Shown here piece after piece: positions 1 to 9,800 of a stretch of 45,590 nt of DNA. Both the position numbers and the translations under genes were made by a program. The DNA comes from Alphaproteobacteria bacterium (lineage in GTDB: Bacteria; Pseudomonadota; Alphaproteobacteria; UBA2966): contig JABIFY010000116.1 in NCBI GenBank assembly GCA_018650465.1, positions 1-45,590 of the forward strand, written 5' to 3'. Within the stretch, counting starts at the first letter, position 1; every line of letters begins with the position of its first letter. Below the pieces are notes generated by a model. That model made no database searches, had not been told where the DNA came from, and was given only the letters and a program-made list of their open reading frames with translations.

Positions 1-611
1 CTGCACCACATTGAAGGTGGCGTTACCAGTATTGGCCTCCGCGTCATAGACCAGTTCATCGATAACCATGCGGCCATCTTCACCAAGGGCAAAAGTCGTG
101 TCGTCAGCAAACAGGATGCCGATACTGGCCCCGCCTTCGGTTTCAACGATGTCACCCTGGAAAACTTTTGTGCCATTGGCGGCGGGAACACGGCTGCCGT
201 CCACACGGGTCAGGAAAGCGTTACCCGCTGCATTTTCCACTTGTCCAATGGAAGCTGCAGCGCTCCCACCGGTGGCCTGGGCAAACTGGCCGGGTGCAAC
301 AGGTCCAGCCAGACGGCTGGCCAGATCAGCAGCGATAAGACCGGCACCGTCTGTGGTCGCCAAATCCGGTGATTTGGCGGCGGAAAAATAGTCCTGGATC
401 AGAACCGACTGGCTGCCTTTTTCCAAAAGCAAATCCGGCCCCTGGCGCACATAATCCGCCCGCAACACGAAGTCACCACCTGGTACGGCAAGAGCACCAT
501 TTACACCAGCCGCGTCAAGAACTGTCGTTGCCAATGAACCATTGAGTGTATCGGAACCAGTAGTTCCGTCATTTAGACCCACAGGGCCAAACGTTGCAGC
601 AGGGTGCACCA
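1..611 (-). CDS. FecR-domain/RTX-family secreted protein, copy A (N-terminal part, runs off left edge)
   Basis: 203 codons are visible from an ATG at 611; the frame stays open to base 1, so the C-terminal part lies outside the window. The protein is a close paralogue of the one at 38069-41743. Shared blocks include DFVLRADY.RQGPDLLLEKG, RLAGPVAPGQFAQ, ASIGQVEN, AFLTRVDGSRVPAANGT and ILFADDTTFALGEDGRMV. The last two belong to the FecR-like domain found at the front of many alphaproteobacterial RTX proteins. There is no Sec signal peptide, as expected for a type I secretion substrate. The start is supported by alignment with copy B (both begin M-x(6)-FGP); the ribosome site is weak (AAGG about 11 nt upstream). 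The gene lies 22 nt downstream of the TolC-family gene on the same strand, so the two are probably co-transcribed. Whether RTX repeats follow, as in copies B and C, cannot be seen. Confidence 0.85.
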
Positions 612-633
612 TAATAAAAGGCCTTGTGATGAG

Positions 634-1935
634 TTATTGAATAGCGTCGAGGTTGAGCGTTCCCATAACACCGAGAAGCGTAAAGGCGGCAACAGAGATG
701 TTGCTTTCAGCTGACGCCGCATCTGACGAAGCATTGATCAATGCAGTTTCACCGGCCAGAACATCAATTAGCGAGCGACGCCCGAGACGCCGTTCTTTGC
801 GAGCAAGTTCCAGAAACTCACTGGCGATATTCGCCTGATTGCGCAGAAACTGAGCGTTTTCACGACTGGTCTGCAACTGTTGCCATGCCGCCCGAACCTG
901 TTCAGAAATAATATTCTTGGCATCCATCACCCGACTGGAACTGGCCAGATAGGCATGTTTGCTGGCTTCGATGGTATTCAGCGAAGAGCCCCACAAATTG
1001 AAACTGTAGGTCGCTTCCAGGCGAATAATTTGTTCGCCTTTGAAACCTACGGTGCCACCATTGTCCTTCTTTAACTTGTTCTCACCGATCAAGTTGATCA
1101 CCGGGAACAAGCCATCAGCCCGCGCCTTTTTGGTCTGGGCCCGGGCCACGTCAGAAACGATCTGGGTGACCTCCAGTTGCTTGCTGCTATTCAGGGCCAT
1201 ATCAACGGCGGCCTCCATAGAGCCCGGCAACAAATCAAGCGGCACGCGCGGCTTTTTCAGGCCAGTAATTTTTTCAGGTGCCACGCCGAAAACAGCCTGG
1301 TAGCGATAACGCGCCTGATGCAAGGCACCTTCAGCCTGCACCCGTCGGGCTTGGGCCCCGGCCAGTTGCGCCTTGGCTTGCAGAACATCTGTCGAGAAAC
1401 CGGAGCCACGCTGAACACGGGCATCTTCAAGTTCGGTCTGGCGCTTGATGTTGGCTTCCGACCCCTTGGCAAAATTAACAATTTCGTTGGCACTGATCAG
1501 GCCAAGATGAGCCGAAAGCGCTTCCAGAATTAAACCCTGCTGGGTGGCATCCAGAATGACCTCGGCCTGAGTAACGGCCAACTCGGCCTGTTCCTTGCCA
1601 ATAAGGGTCGAGCCAAAATCATAAACAAGTTGGGTGACTTTGAAATCCAGCTCACGCGTCGGCATGTGCGTATCATCCGATTCGTGCTTGCGTTGTTCTT
1701 CAAATCCATAAAAAGCCGTGATGTCCAAAGTCGGCAAGTAGGCTTTGCGGGCAACATGAAAACCTTCACCGGCAGAAGCCACATCGGCTTTTGCGGCCTG
1801 AATCCGCTGGTGGCTTTTCAGCAAAGCTGAAATCGTCTCTTGCAGCGATTCGGCCTGGACTGAAGCTGATACGCCAAAGGACGCCCCAAACCCAACGAGT
1901 GCTATAGCTGCACACCGCATAAAACGAAAATTCAT
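634..1935 (-). CDS. tolC: TolC-family outer membrane efflux/secretion protein
   Basis: A 433-residue protein with a Sec signal peptide (residues 1-28, cleavage after VQA). The rest is long alpha-helical and strand sequence typical of the TolC/OEP family: repeated heptad-rich helices such as LAVTQAEVILDATQQGLILEAL and a second half that repeats the pattern (LEVTQIVSDVARAQTKKARA...GLFPVINL). TolC trimers form the outer-membrane channel and periplasmic tunnel of type I secretion and efflux systems. Length matches the AggA/LapE-like group that serves RTX adhesin exporters. A Shine-Dalgarno-like GAGGGA lies 9 nt before the ATG. The next gene downstream (22 nt) is a FecR/RTX-type protein, which suggests that this TolC exports that family; this is inference. 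No inner-membrane ABC exporter or membrane-fusion protein is in the window. The symbol is a family-level assignment. Confidence 0.9.
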   Translation of the reverse strand: MNFRFMRCAAIALVGFGASFGVSASVQAESLQETISALLKSHQRIQAAKADVASAGEGFHVARKAYLPTLDITAFYGFEEQRKHESDDTHMPTRELDFKVTQLVYDFGSTLIGKEQAELAVTQAEVILDATQQGLILEALSAHLGLISANEIVNFAKGSEANIKRQTELEDARVQRGSGFSTDVLQAKAQLAGAQARRVQAEGALHQARYRYQAVFGVAPEKITGLKKPRVPLDLLPGSMEAAVDMALNSSKQLEVTQIVSDVARAQTKKARADGLFPVINLIGENKLKKDNGGTVGFKGEQIIRLEATYSFNLWGSSLNTIEASKHAYLASSSRVMDAKNIISEQVRAAWQQLQTSRENAQFLRNQANIASEFLELARKERRLGRRSLIDVLAGETALINASSDAASAESNISVAAFTLLGVMGTLNLDAIQ

Positions 1936-2242
1936 ATCAAAGGTCCCTCAACCGAAATTTTGAAAAATTCACAACTATATTAGCATTTAACAAGAAGAAA
2001 ATGCAAGATTTTGCCTGATACTGACCATACTTCTCAAAGTTGACAATACGCATACTTGACTATACTCGGTGTTTTCATCCCCTGTTCAGTATTTTTTCCC
2101 ACTGAGAGGAATAAATCTTGGGGTGAAATGCCTGAATTCAAATACCATATAGATGAAAGGCCCGAATAAAGACCCAAATATCCACAAAAAAACTGAAAAC
2201 CAGGCCTTCAGGCCAAACTGGCCCCGGGCAAGGAGACAACTT
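1936..2242. other. Divergent intergenic region between tolC and the cyclase gene
   Basis: About 300 nt of AT-rich sequence between two outward-facing genes. It holds the tolC promoter candidate and, on the plus strand, a TTGACA (2040-2045) followed after 15 nt by TATACT (2061-2066), a possible promoter with a short spacer for the cyclase gene. An in-frame ATG at 2153 extends the cyclase frame upstream but has no ribosome-binding site. Nothing else recognisable. Confidence 0.4.
1977..2006 (-). promoter_or_regulatory. Candidate promoter of the tolC/FecR-RTX operon
   Basis: Read on the minus strand there is a TTGCAT -35-like hexamer (2001-2006), an 18 nt spacer and a TAATAT -10-like hexamer (1977-1982), about 40 nt upstream of the tolC start. 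Position and match to the housekeeping consensus are reasonable; no experimental evidence. Confidence 0.45.
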
Positions 2243-4081
2243 TTGAGCGATTTAACATATTCCCGCACTTTGGCTGCTGTTTTGGCGGCTGATATTGCTG
2301 GATATTCCCGGCTGATGCAGCAGGACGAAGATGCCACCATGGCAGCCTGGTGGAGCTATCGGCGCGAAATTGTTGATCCGGCGGTTGCCGCCAATCTTGG
2401 CCGAATTGTCAAATTAACCGGTGACGGCTTTTTGGTCGAATTCTCCTCTGTTGCTTCTGCCGTGGCGGCGGCTGTTCGCATTCAGGCTGAAATTGCGCAG
2501 AGGTTGATCGGTGTCCCCGTCCAGGAACGTGTTGAATTTCGCATCGGCATCAATCTCGGCGATATTCTGAAGGATGACAAAGATATATACGGTGATGGTG
2601 TCAATCTGGCAGCTCGTATCGAGGCACTGGCCGAACCTGGTGGCATCTGGGTGTCATCCAGCGTTTATGAGCAGGTCAGGAACCGCAATGAATTTGCCCT
2701 TGAGGATGCTGGCCTCCATAACGTCAATACCATCAGCCAGCCGGTCCAGACCTGGCGCGTCAAAATGGATCACCAGGCTGAAGAAACCAAACCCCAAACA
2801 GAATCAGCTGTGGGCGAGATGGCCGGGGCGGGCACCGTACCAGGTGTGGTTTTTCAATCCAGTGAACAACAGGGCAAACTTGCTGAAACAAATGCCCGTC
2901 CGTCGATTGTGGTTTTGCCTTTCAACAATCTGGGCAACGATCCGGAACAGGACTATTTCGCAGACGGCATGACGGAAGATTTGATTACTGAATTGTCCCG
3001 CTTTCAGGAATTGCTGGTCATCGCCAGAAACACGGCCTTTACCTTTAAGAATCGTCAAGTGAAGACCCAGGAAATCGCCAGTGAACTGAATATCCGCTAT
3101 GTACTGGAAGGCAGCGTAAGGCGGGCCGGAAACCGGGTGCGGATCGCGGCACAGCTGGTCGATGCTGCAAGCGGACATCACATCTGGGCCGAACGTTTTG
3201 ATCGCAATCTTGAAGACGTCTTTGCTGTCCAGGATGAAGTGGTGCAAAAAATTGTCGCCATGATGTCGGGCAAACTGGTTGAAACCGAGCGAAACCGGTC
3301 ACGTACGATGGATGGCGACGGCGCGGCTGCGTATGACCTGGTGCTGAAAGGGCGGGAGCTGTGGCAGAAATTCACAGCTGAAGACAACCGCGCCGCCCGA
3401 GCCCTGTACCAACAAGCACTTGAACTCGATCCGACCTATGGTCGGGCCTGCGCCAGCATCGCCTGGACCTATATGATGGAAGCCTCGGAACGCTGGTCTG
3501 ACGACCCGCAATCGTCACTGGACAAAGCTCTGGAAGCGGCCCGTCAGGCGGTGCAGATCAAGCCAGACAGTCACACCAATCACGGCGCCCTCGGCCAGGT
3601 CTTTCTGGCCAAGAAGATGCACACTGAGGCCATCGAAGCCTATCGTCGCACCATTGCCCTTAATCCTAACGATCCGGACGGCTATATGCTGTATGGCCGG
3701 ACCCTGGCCTATGCCGGAAAGTTTGAGGAAGCGGCAAAGCAAATGGCCATTGGACGGGAGATGATTGATACAGCACCTGGCTGGTACCACTGGTTCAGCG
3801 GGACAATCAATTTCCTGACCTGCCAGTATGAGGCCGCCATTGAAGCCATGCGGGCATCGCAATCGCCAGGCTCAGGCACATTGCGCTGGCTGGCGATATG
3901 TTATGCCATGACGGACCAGATGGAAGAAGCAACCGCCGCCGCCAACGAGTATTTACGGCGACAGCCCAATTATGATTTTGAATTCCAGCTTTCCACGGAA
4001 CCCTTTGCCCGCGAAGAAGACCGCAATCATTATATTGAAGCCATGACAAAAGCCGGGCTGGGTCCGAAAAATCCAGAATAA
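2243..4081 (+). CDS. Class III adenylate/guanylate cyclase with TolB-like and TPR domains
   Basis: Chosen start is a TTG at 2243, because AAGGAG sits 7 nt upstream; an in-frame ATG at 2153 has no ribosome site and would add 30 basic residues. From the TTG (612 aa): a class III nucleotide cyclase domain at about residues 8-165, with the metal-binding aspartates D17 (AADIAGYS) and D61 (KLTGDGF) and the GDGVNLAARIEALA motif. A linker follows, then a TolB-N/FlgO-like domain at about 220-350 (PSIVVLPFNNLG, DGMTEDLITELSR, YVLEGSVRRAG, WAERFDR), then TPR repeats to the C terminus (EAIEAYRRTIALNPNDPDGYMLYG). No membrane segment is obvious. This cyclase-TolB-TPR combination is frequent in alphaproteobacteria; it probably makes cAMP, with the C-terminal part sensing or binding a partner. 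Signal and substrate nucleotide are not known from the sequence. Confidence 0.88.
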   Translation: MSDLTYSRTLAAVLAADIAGYSRLMQQDEDATMAAWWSYRREIVDPAVAANLGRIVKLTGDGFLVEFSSVASAVAAAVRIQAEIAQRLIGVPVQERVEFRIGINLGDILKDDKDIYGDGVNLAARIEALAEPGGIWVSSSVYEQVRNRNEFALEDAGLHNVNTISQPVQTWRVKMDHQAEETKPQTESAVGEMAGAGTVPGVVFQSSEQQGKLAETNARPSIVVLPFNNLGNDPEQDYFADGMTEDLITELSRFQELLVIARNTAFTFKNRQVKTQEIASELNIRYVLEGSVRRAGNRVRIAAQLVDAASGHHIWAERFDRNLEDVFAVQDEVVQKIVAMMSGKLVETERNRSRTMDGDGAAAYDLVLKGRELWQKFTAEDNRAARALYQQALELDPTYGRACASIAWTYMMEASERWSDDPQSSLDKALEAARQAVQIKPDSHTNHGALGQVFLAKKMHTEAIEAYRRTIALNPNDPDGYMLYGRTLAYAGKFEEAAKQMAIGREMIDTAPGWYHWFSGTINFLTCQYEAAIEAMRASQSPGSGTLRWLAICYAMTDQMEEATAAANEYLRRQPNYDFEFQLSTEPFAREEDRNHYIEAMTKAGLGPKNPE

Positions 4082-4244
4082 TCCAAGATGATTCAGGATA
4101 AATTCAATTATTGTCCCATCAGCGCTATACTTGTACCGAGACCATAGATTTCAAGACTGTTCACCGCCTTGAATGATATTATATTGCCAGCTATGCACGC
4201 ATAAATTAGAGATCTGACAGAAACCGTAATTTGCCGAGGTTGAT

Positions 4245-5222
4245 ATGGATATTCCTGTGAGTGGCTCAACGATTTTCGTTATCGTACTATTGCTGATGGC
4301 TATTGCCATCGTCTTCATGGGCGTCAAGGCCATCCCGCAAGGCTATCAATATACTGTTGAGCGATTTGGCCGTTATACCCGAACGCTGTCACCAGGCCTG
4401 CATCTGATCGTGCCCATTGTTGACCGCATTGGCGCCGAAATGAATATGATGGAACAGGTTGTTGATGTCCCGACCCAGGAAGTCATCACCAAGGACAACG
4501 CCATGGTCAGCGTCGATGGCGTACTGTTCTTTCAGGTGCTGGATGCCCCCAAAGCAGCCTACGAAGTCAGCCAGTTGGAAGTGGCCACCCTGAATTTGAC
4601 CATGACCAATATCAGAACGGTTATGGGCGGCATGGATCTGGATGAATTGTTGTCGAAACGAGACGAGATCAATGCCCGGCTGCTGGATGTTGTGGACCGG
4701 GCGACCTCCCCCTGGGGGGTTAAGGTGACCCGTATCGAAATCAAGGACATCGCCCCACCGCGTGATCTGGTGGATGCCATGGCCCGACAAATGAAAGCCG
4801 AGCGCGATAAACGCGCCAATATCCTGGAAGCGGAAGGTTTCCGGGCCGCAGAAATTCTCAAAGCCGAGGGCGAAAAGCAGGCTGCCATTCTGGATTCCGA
4901 GGGTCGCAAGGAGGCGGCTTATCGCGACGCCGAAGCCCGCGAACGCCAGGCCGAAGCCGAAGGCAAAGCCACCAAATTGGTGTCCGACGCCATTTCCAGC
5001 GGCAATGTACAGGCCATCAATTATTTTGTCGCCCAGAAATATATTGATGCGCTGGGCGACATTGCTTCGGCGCGCAATTCAAAAGTCCTGCTGATGCCGC
5101 TGGAAGCCTCCAGTGTCATCGGGGCTGTGGGTGGTATCGCAGAAATTGCCCGTGAAGCTTTTGGCGGCGCCAACAAATCTTCTTCAGATCAGGCGGGCCG
5201 CATTCCTGATTCTGATTCGTGA
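4245..5222 (+). CDS. qmcA: SPFH/band 7 (stomatin-like, QmcA-type) membrane protein
   Basis: A 325-residue protein with one N-terminal membrane helix (about residues 7-27), then the SPFH domain (VKAIPQGYQYTVERFGRYTRTL, PGLHLIVPIVDRIG, VDVPTQEVITKDNAMVSVDG). A long charged coiled coil follows (MKAERDKRANILEAEGFRAAEILKAEGEKQAAI), typical of stomatin/paraslipin oligomers. These proteins form large ring- or cage-like assemblies in the inner membrane linked to protease control and membrane microdomains. A GAGG ribosome site lies 5 nt before the ATG. The NfeD protein that starts 29 nt downstream is the usual partner, which strengthens the call. The symbol follows the E. coli orthologue group. Confidence 0.92.
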   Translation: MDIPVSGSTIFVIVLLLMAIAIVFMGVKAIPQGYQYTVERFGRYTRTLSPGLHLIVPIVDRIGAEMNMMEQVVDVPTQEVITKDNAMVSVDGVLFFQVLDAPKAAYEVSQLEVATLNLTMTNIRTVMGGMDLDELLSKRDEINARLLDVVDRATSPWGVKVTRIEIKDIAPPRDLVDAMARQMKAERDKRANILEAEGFRAAEILKAEGEKQAAILDSEGRKEAAYRDAEARERQAEAEGKATKLVSDAISSGNVQAINYFVAQKYIDALGDIASARNSKVLLMPLEASSVIGAVGGIAEIAREAFGGANKSSSDQAGRIPDSDS

Positions 5223-5251
5223 ACATCAATGTGACAGATGGGGTGTGACAG

Positions 5252-5725
5252 ATGGACTTTGAACAAATCACGGCCCTGTTTGATCAACTCGGTTTCTGGA
5301 CCTGGTGGATCGCCGCCGGCCTGCTGATCATTCTGGAAGCCGTAGTGCCCGGTGCGGTCTTTCTATGGCTGGGCATTTCTGGCGCTGCGGTCGGACTGAT
5401 CGCCTGGCTGAACCCTGGCTTAAGCTGGGAAATTCAGACAGGTCTATTCGCTGTGTTATCCGTCGCCAGCATTGTTGTCTGGCGCAAATTTATCAAGACA
5501 CGACCATCAGATACGGATCACCCTTCCTTGAATGAACGATCAAAGGATTTGATCGGGCGTGAGCTGACCTTGATGGAGCCATTGGAAAACGGCCAGGGCC
5601 GGACAAAAATCGGTGATTCAATCTGGCTGGTCGAAGGCCCTGATCTGGCGCAAGGCACCCGGGTCGTCGTCAAGGCCATTGACGGATCAACCTTGAGCGT
5701 GGAACCACTTTCAACAAATTCCTGA
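5252..5725 (+). CDS. NfeD-family membrane protein, partner of the SPFH protein
   Basis: A 157-residue short-form NfeD: two to three hydrophobic segments in the first 75 residues (WTWWIAAGLLIILEAVVPGAVFLWLGISGAAVGLIAWL and a second around LFAVLSVASIVVW), then a soluble C-terminal OB-fold-type domain beginning near LIGRELTLMEPLENGQGR and including GDSIWLVEG. Short NfeD proteins bind SPFH proteins through this domain. Gene order SPFH-NfeD is conserved across bacteria. No protease domain is present, unlike the long NfeD forms. Confidence 0.9.
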   Translation: MDFEQITALFDQLGFWTWWIAAGLLIILEAVVPGAVFLWLGISGAAVGLIAWLNPGLSWEIQTGLFAVLSVASIVVWRKFIKTRPSDTDHPSLNERSKDLIGRELTLMEPLENGQGRTKIGDSIWLVEGPDLAQGTRVVVKAIDGSTLSVEPLSTNS

Positions 5726-5766
5726 CGACGCATACAGACAGGCAATTGAAACTGGCGTAAATTGAG

Positions 5767-5809
5767 CCAGGTTATTTATTATTATTGCAGCGTGTTCGGG
5801 CTAACCTGG
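5767..5809. repeat. 8-bp inverted repeat upstream of the CDGSH gene
   Basis: CCAGGTTA at 5767-5774 is repeated as TAACCTGG at 5802-5809, separated by 27 nt that include an AT-rich TTTATTATTATT stretch. It lies 25 nt before the CDGSH protein start and could be an operator or a weak hairpin. No run of T follows it, so it is not an intrinsic terminator. Chance occurrence is possible. Confidence 0.3.
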
Positions 5810-5834
5810 ACACACTTTGTATTTGGAGCGTGGA

Positions 5835-6074
5835 ATGTCAGAATCAATTGTTGCCAAAAAAGGGTCCTATATGGTCGATGTCGAAGAAGGCAAGACCTAT
5901 TTTTGGTGCGCCTGCGGTCGCAGTCAAAAACAGCCTTTTTGTGATGGTGCCCATAAAGATCACGGCATGTCTCCGGAAAAGTGGGTCGCCCCTGCCACCA
6001 AGACCGCGATGTTTTGTGGCTGCAAAAAAAGCGGCCGGGCTCCATTGTGCGATGGCACCCATAGCAAGCTCTGA
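5835..6074 (+). CDS. Dual CDGSH iron-sulfur domain protein
   Basis: A 79-residue protein consisting of two CDGSH-type [2Fe-2S] motifs of the form C-x-C-x2-S-x3-P-x-C-D-G-x-H. The first has ligands C25, C27, C36 and H40 (CACGRSQKQPFCDGAH); the second has C61, C63, C72 and H76 (CGCKKSGRAPLCDGTH). This three-Cys/one-His ligation is the mitoNEET-family signature, and two motifs in tandem resemble the MiNT/CISD3 type. Likely role is in electron or cluster transfer in the cytoplasm. The ATG at 5835 is preceded by GGAG at 6 nt. The DUF4170 gene starts 3 nt after its stop, so the two are translated from one message. Confidence 0.93.
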   Translation: MSESIVAKKGSYMVDVEEGKTYFWCACGRSQKQPFCDGAHKDHGMSPEKWVAPATKTAMFCGCKKSGRAPLCDGTHSKL

Positions 6075-6077
6075 ATC

Positions 6078-6305
6078 ATGAGCAAACAACTGCTGCATAT
6101 GGTTCTGGGTGGACGTTTGACCGACGCCACCAGTACCGAGTTCGAAAACCTCGACGAAGTTGATATCGTTGGGGTCTTTCCAAACTACGATTCAGCCCAC
6201 AAAGCCTGGCAGGCCAAAGCCTATGCCACAGTCGACGATGCCATGACGCGATACTTCATCGTGCACATGCATCGCCTGATGGACCCTGATCAAGACGAAC
6301 ACTAA
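6078..6305 (+). CDS. DUF4170 domain protein
   Basis: A 75-residue acidic protein with the pattern of the small alphaproteobacterial DUF4170 family: LLHMVLGGRL near the start, then VDIVGVFPNYDSAHKAWQAKA and the tail DAMTRYFIVHMHRLMDP. Function of the family is unknown. It follows the CDGSH gene by 3 nt and faces the secreted hypothetical at 6333-6686. Confidence 0.8.
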   Translation: MSKQLLHMVLGGRLTDATSTEFENLDEVDIVGVFPNYDSAHKAWQAKAYATVDDAMTRYFIVHMHRLMDPDQDEH

Positions 6306-6332
6306 GCCGTATTCAGTGCTGGTTGCTTAAGG

Positions 6333-6686
6333 TTATTCCGTTGTCGACGTCGTTGTTGTCGTGCTGCTGGAATCGTCGTCATCACCCAAAATGGCTGCAA
6401 GCCCCATACCAATCGATGTTACGACTTTGGAATTAATTTTCCAGTCCTGGTCATTTTCTGTCTTGAGCAACTTGGCATAACGGCTGGTGCGGGCTACGGG
6501 TTTAACTGCCTTGCCCGCCGCCTTGTTAACCGCTGATTTCGCTTGGGGATTGTTGACGCGATCATAGGCTTCCATATGCGCAGCCATGTCGGTGACCAAT
6601 GGTGGATAAGGAGCCGTCGTTTGGCCCTGCACACCAGTTGTCAGAATATTCGCTGCGATCAAAACCGCGGCCAGCCGCTTCAACAT
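6333..6686 (-). CDS. Hypothetical secreted protein with Asp/Ser/Thr tail
   Basis: No recognised family. Start taken at the ATG at 6686, which gives a 117-residue protein beginning with a clear signal peptide (MLKRLAAVLIAANILTTGVQG). The frame is open upstream, but the extension lacks a signal peptide at its front. The mature part has a lysine/alanine-rich stretch (NPQAKSAVNKAAGKAVKPVARTSR), a short hydrophobic segment (VVTSIGMGLAAIL) and an extreme low-complexity C terminus of four Asp followed by Ser and Thr. The ribosome site is poor. Codon usage and length make a real gene likely but not certain. Confidence 0.55.
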   Translation of the reverse strand: MLKRLAAVLIAANILTTGVQGQTTAPYPPLVTDMAAHMEAYDRVNNPQAKSAVNKAAGKAVKPVARTSRYAKLLKTENDQDWKINSKVVTSIGMGLAAILGDDDDSSSTTTTTSTTE

Positions 6687-6881
6687 TATTAATATCACTT
6701 GTTTTTGAGACCCCAATTCAGCCTGACATCCCTCAATGCCTGACTGCCAGCAAATTGCCACAGTGGCGGGAAAGATTAAAGACATTTTCGCAATAAAGCT
6801 CTGCTTTGCTTGTTCCTTTAACATTGCGACCGCCCCCCTCTACCCCCTAGAGTCACCCAAACCGCAACCGACAGGCCGCCC

Positions 6882-9800
6882 ATGACGAACAACACAGTAT
6901 CCCTCGCCGACAAATATGATCTGAACAAAAAATCGGTTTTCATTACCGGTGTTCAGGCTTTGGTGCGGTTGTTGATGATGCAGGCAGAAAAAGACCGGGC
7001 TGCTGGTTTGAAGACGGCGGGCTTTGTTTCCGGCTATCGCGGTTCCCCCTTGGGATCCCTCGATTTTGCCCTGTGGAATGCCCGAAAAGAAATTGAAAAT
7101 GCAGGCGTTCGTTTTCAACCGGGTCTGAATGAAGACCTGGCAGCCACGTCTGTCTGGGGCACCCAACAAAGCGATATTTTTGGTGACGCCAAATATGATG
7201 GTGTTTTTGGATTATGGTACGGCAAAAATCCGGGTGTGGATCGCAGCGGCGATGTCCTGAAACATGCCAACATGGCGGGCACCTCGAAAAATGGCGGTGT
7301 CCTTGCCATCAGTGGCGATGATCCAGGGGCCAGTTCGTCAACCATTCCCAACCAATGTGAGCAGGCCTATATCGGTGCCCTGATGCCGGTGCTGTATCCG
7401 GCCAACGTTGAAGAGGTAATGGAATTTGGCCTGATGGGCTTTGCCGCTTCCCGTTACAGCGGATTGTGGGTCGGTATGAAAACCGTTGCCGATACCCTGG
7501 AGACCACAGCAAGCATAGATTTGCCCGCCGCATTACCCGACATCAAAATGCCCGACTTCGACATACCCGAAGAAGGTGTGCACGGTCGCTGGCCGGATAA
7601 TCGCTGGAGCCAGGATCACCGCACGCAAAATATCAAATTGCCAGCCTTTGCAGCTTTTGCATGCGCCAATCCCTTCGACCGGGTGTCGCACCTGGCCCGC
7701 CAGCCGCGCTTTGGTATTGCAGCTGCCGGTAAATCCTGGCTGGATGTCTGTCAGGCGCTGGAAGATCTGGGCATCGACCAGGCTCTGGCGGAGGAACTTG
7801 GTCTTTCGGTCTACAAGATCGGGCTGGTTTGGCCACTGGAAACATCCGGCGCGGAGGCTTTTGCCAGCGGGCTTGAGGAATTGTTCGTGGTCGAAGAACG
7901 ACGATCCGTCATTGAAGCCCAGTTCAAGGATTTAACCTTCCACTGGCCCGAAGTGCTACGCCCGCGCATCGTCGGAAAAACAGATCAAAACGACGTACCA
8001 CTATTGCCGTCTACCGGCGAGACCAGCGCCAGACAACTGGCCCAGCTGATCGGTGCGCGCCTGGTCAAACTAACCGATAACACCGCGATCAAGGAGAGTT
8101 TGCAGCGCCTGGATGGCGAGGCCAGCAAGGTCCAGACAAAATCCATTCAGACCATGCGCACACCTTACTTTTGTGCCGGCTGCCCCCATGCACGATCAAC
8201 CCGTCTACCGGATGGATCACGGGCCATGGCGGGGATCGGTTGTCATTCCCTGTCCATGTGGGTGCCCGGATCAAACACCTTGACGCTGTGTCAGATGGGC
8301 GGTGAAGGGGCCACGTGGATCGGCCTTGAGCCCTATGTCAAAAGTGAGCACATCTTCCAGAATATGGGCGATGGCACCTATTATCATTCCGGCCTGCTGG
8401 CCATTCGTGCCGCCATCGCGGCCGACTCAAACATCACCTATAAAATTCTCTACAACAGTGCCGTTGCCATGACCGGTGGTCAACCCGTTGAGGGCGCGCC
8501 CGACGTGCACGCTATTGCCTGGCAGATGTATGGTGAAGGCGTGCGCAAGATTAGCGTGGTGGCCGAAAATCCGGAACGTCACAACGCCGATAATTTTCCA
8601 CCCAACGTTCCTTTTCGGGGGCGCGACGATATGGATAGCGTCATGCGTGAATGCCGGGAAACAAAGGGTGTTTCCATCATTCTGTTTGACCAACAATGCG
8701 CCACCGAAAAACGCCGCGACCGCAAACGCCAGCCGGATTTTTTTAACGCCCCGCGTGTTGTCATCAATGATCTGGTTTGTGAAGGTTGCGGTGATTGTTC
8801 CGCCAAATCACGCTGTGTCGCGGTCCACCTGAAAGACACAGCCCTGGGCCCCAAGCGCCTGATAGATCAATCGACCTGCAATATGGACCAGGCCTGTACC
8901 GATGGCTTTTGCCCCAGCTTTGTCACCCTTGACGGGGCCACCTTGCGCAAGCCAAACCCGGTCAGCGATGTGCGTCCATGCGAAGATATTCCGTCGCCAA
9001 CGATTGTTGAACTGGATGGTGTTTACGACATGGTTATTGCCGGTGTCGGCGGCACTGGTCTGATTACGATTGGTGCCATCATTGGTATGGCGGCCCATAT
9101 GGAAGGCGTGCCCTGTTCGATCCTTGATAATACAGGCCTTGCCCGTAAAGGCGGCGGGGTGACAACCCATGTCCGACTGGGCAATGACACCGCCCCCATT
9201 CATGCCGCGCGCATCGCTGAAGGCCGGGCCCGCCTGGTGCTGGGCGGCGATGTCATTGTCGCCAGCGGCGGTGACGTTCTGTCCCGCGTCCACCTGAACG
9301 GGGCAACCGCCATCATCAACAGCCATCGCCAGCCAACCTCTGCCCACGCCCTTAACCCCGACATGCCCTTCCCGGCGGCAGAGGGTGAAGGCCTGCTGGC
9401 GGAAACCTTTGGTACCGCCGGTTTAGTGTTAAAGGATGTAACGCAAATCGCCGAAGGGCTTTTTGGTGATGGCATCTATGCCAACATGTTGCTGCTGGGC
9501 ATGGCCTTTCAGCGCGGCACAATCCCGCTGGCGGCGACCTCACTGGCAAGCGCCATTGAGTTGAACGGTATCGCTGTTGCCAACAATCTTGATGTCTTCC
9601 AATGGGGCCGACAATTGATTGCTGATGAATCCAGCGTTTTACAGGCCGCCGGGCTTGGCCGTCATGATCCGGAACTGAAAACCCTGGAAACCCTGGAAGG
9701 CCTGAGGACTTATCGGGAAAGATTTTTGACCGATTACCAGGATCAAACACTGGCAGCACGTTATCGCCAACTAGTAGACAAGGCGGAAGCTGCCGAAAAT

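Noticed and set aside
2153-2242. Upstream ATG at 2153 as start of the cyclase
   Set aside because: No ribosome-binding site, and the 30 added residues are basic and unlike a cyclase N terminus; AAGGAG before the TTG at 2243 is much better. It cannot be fully excluded.
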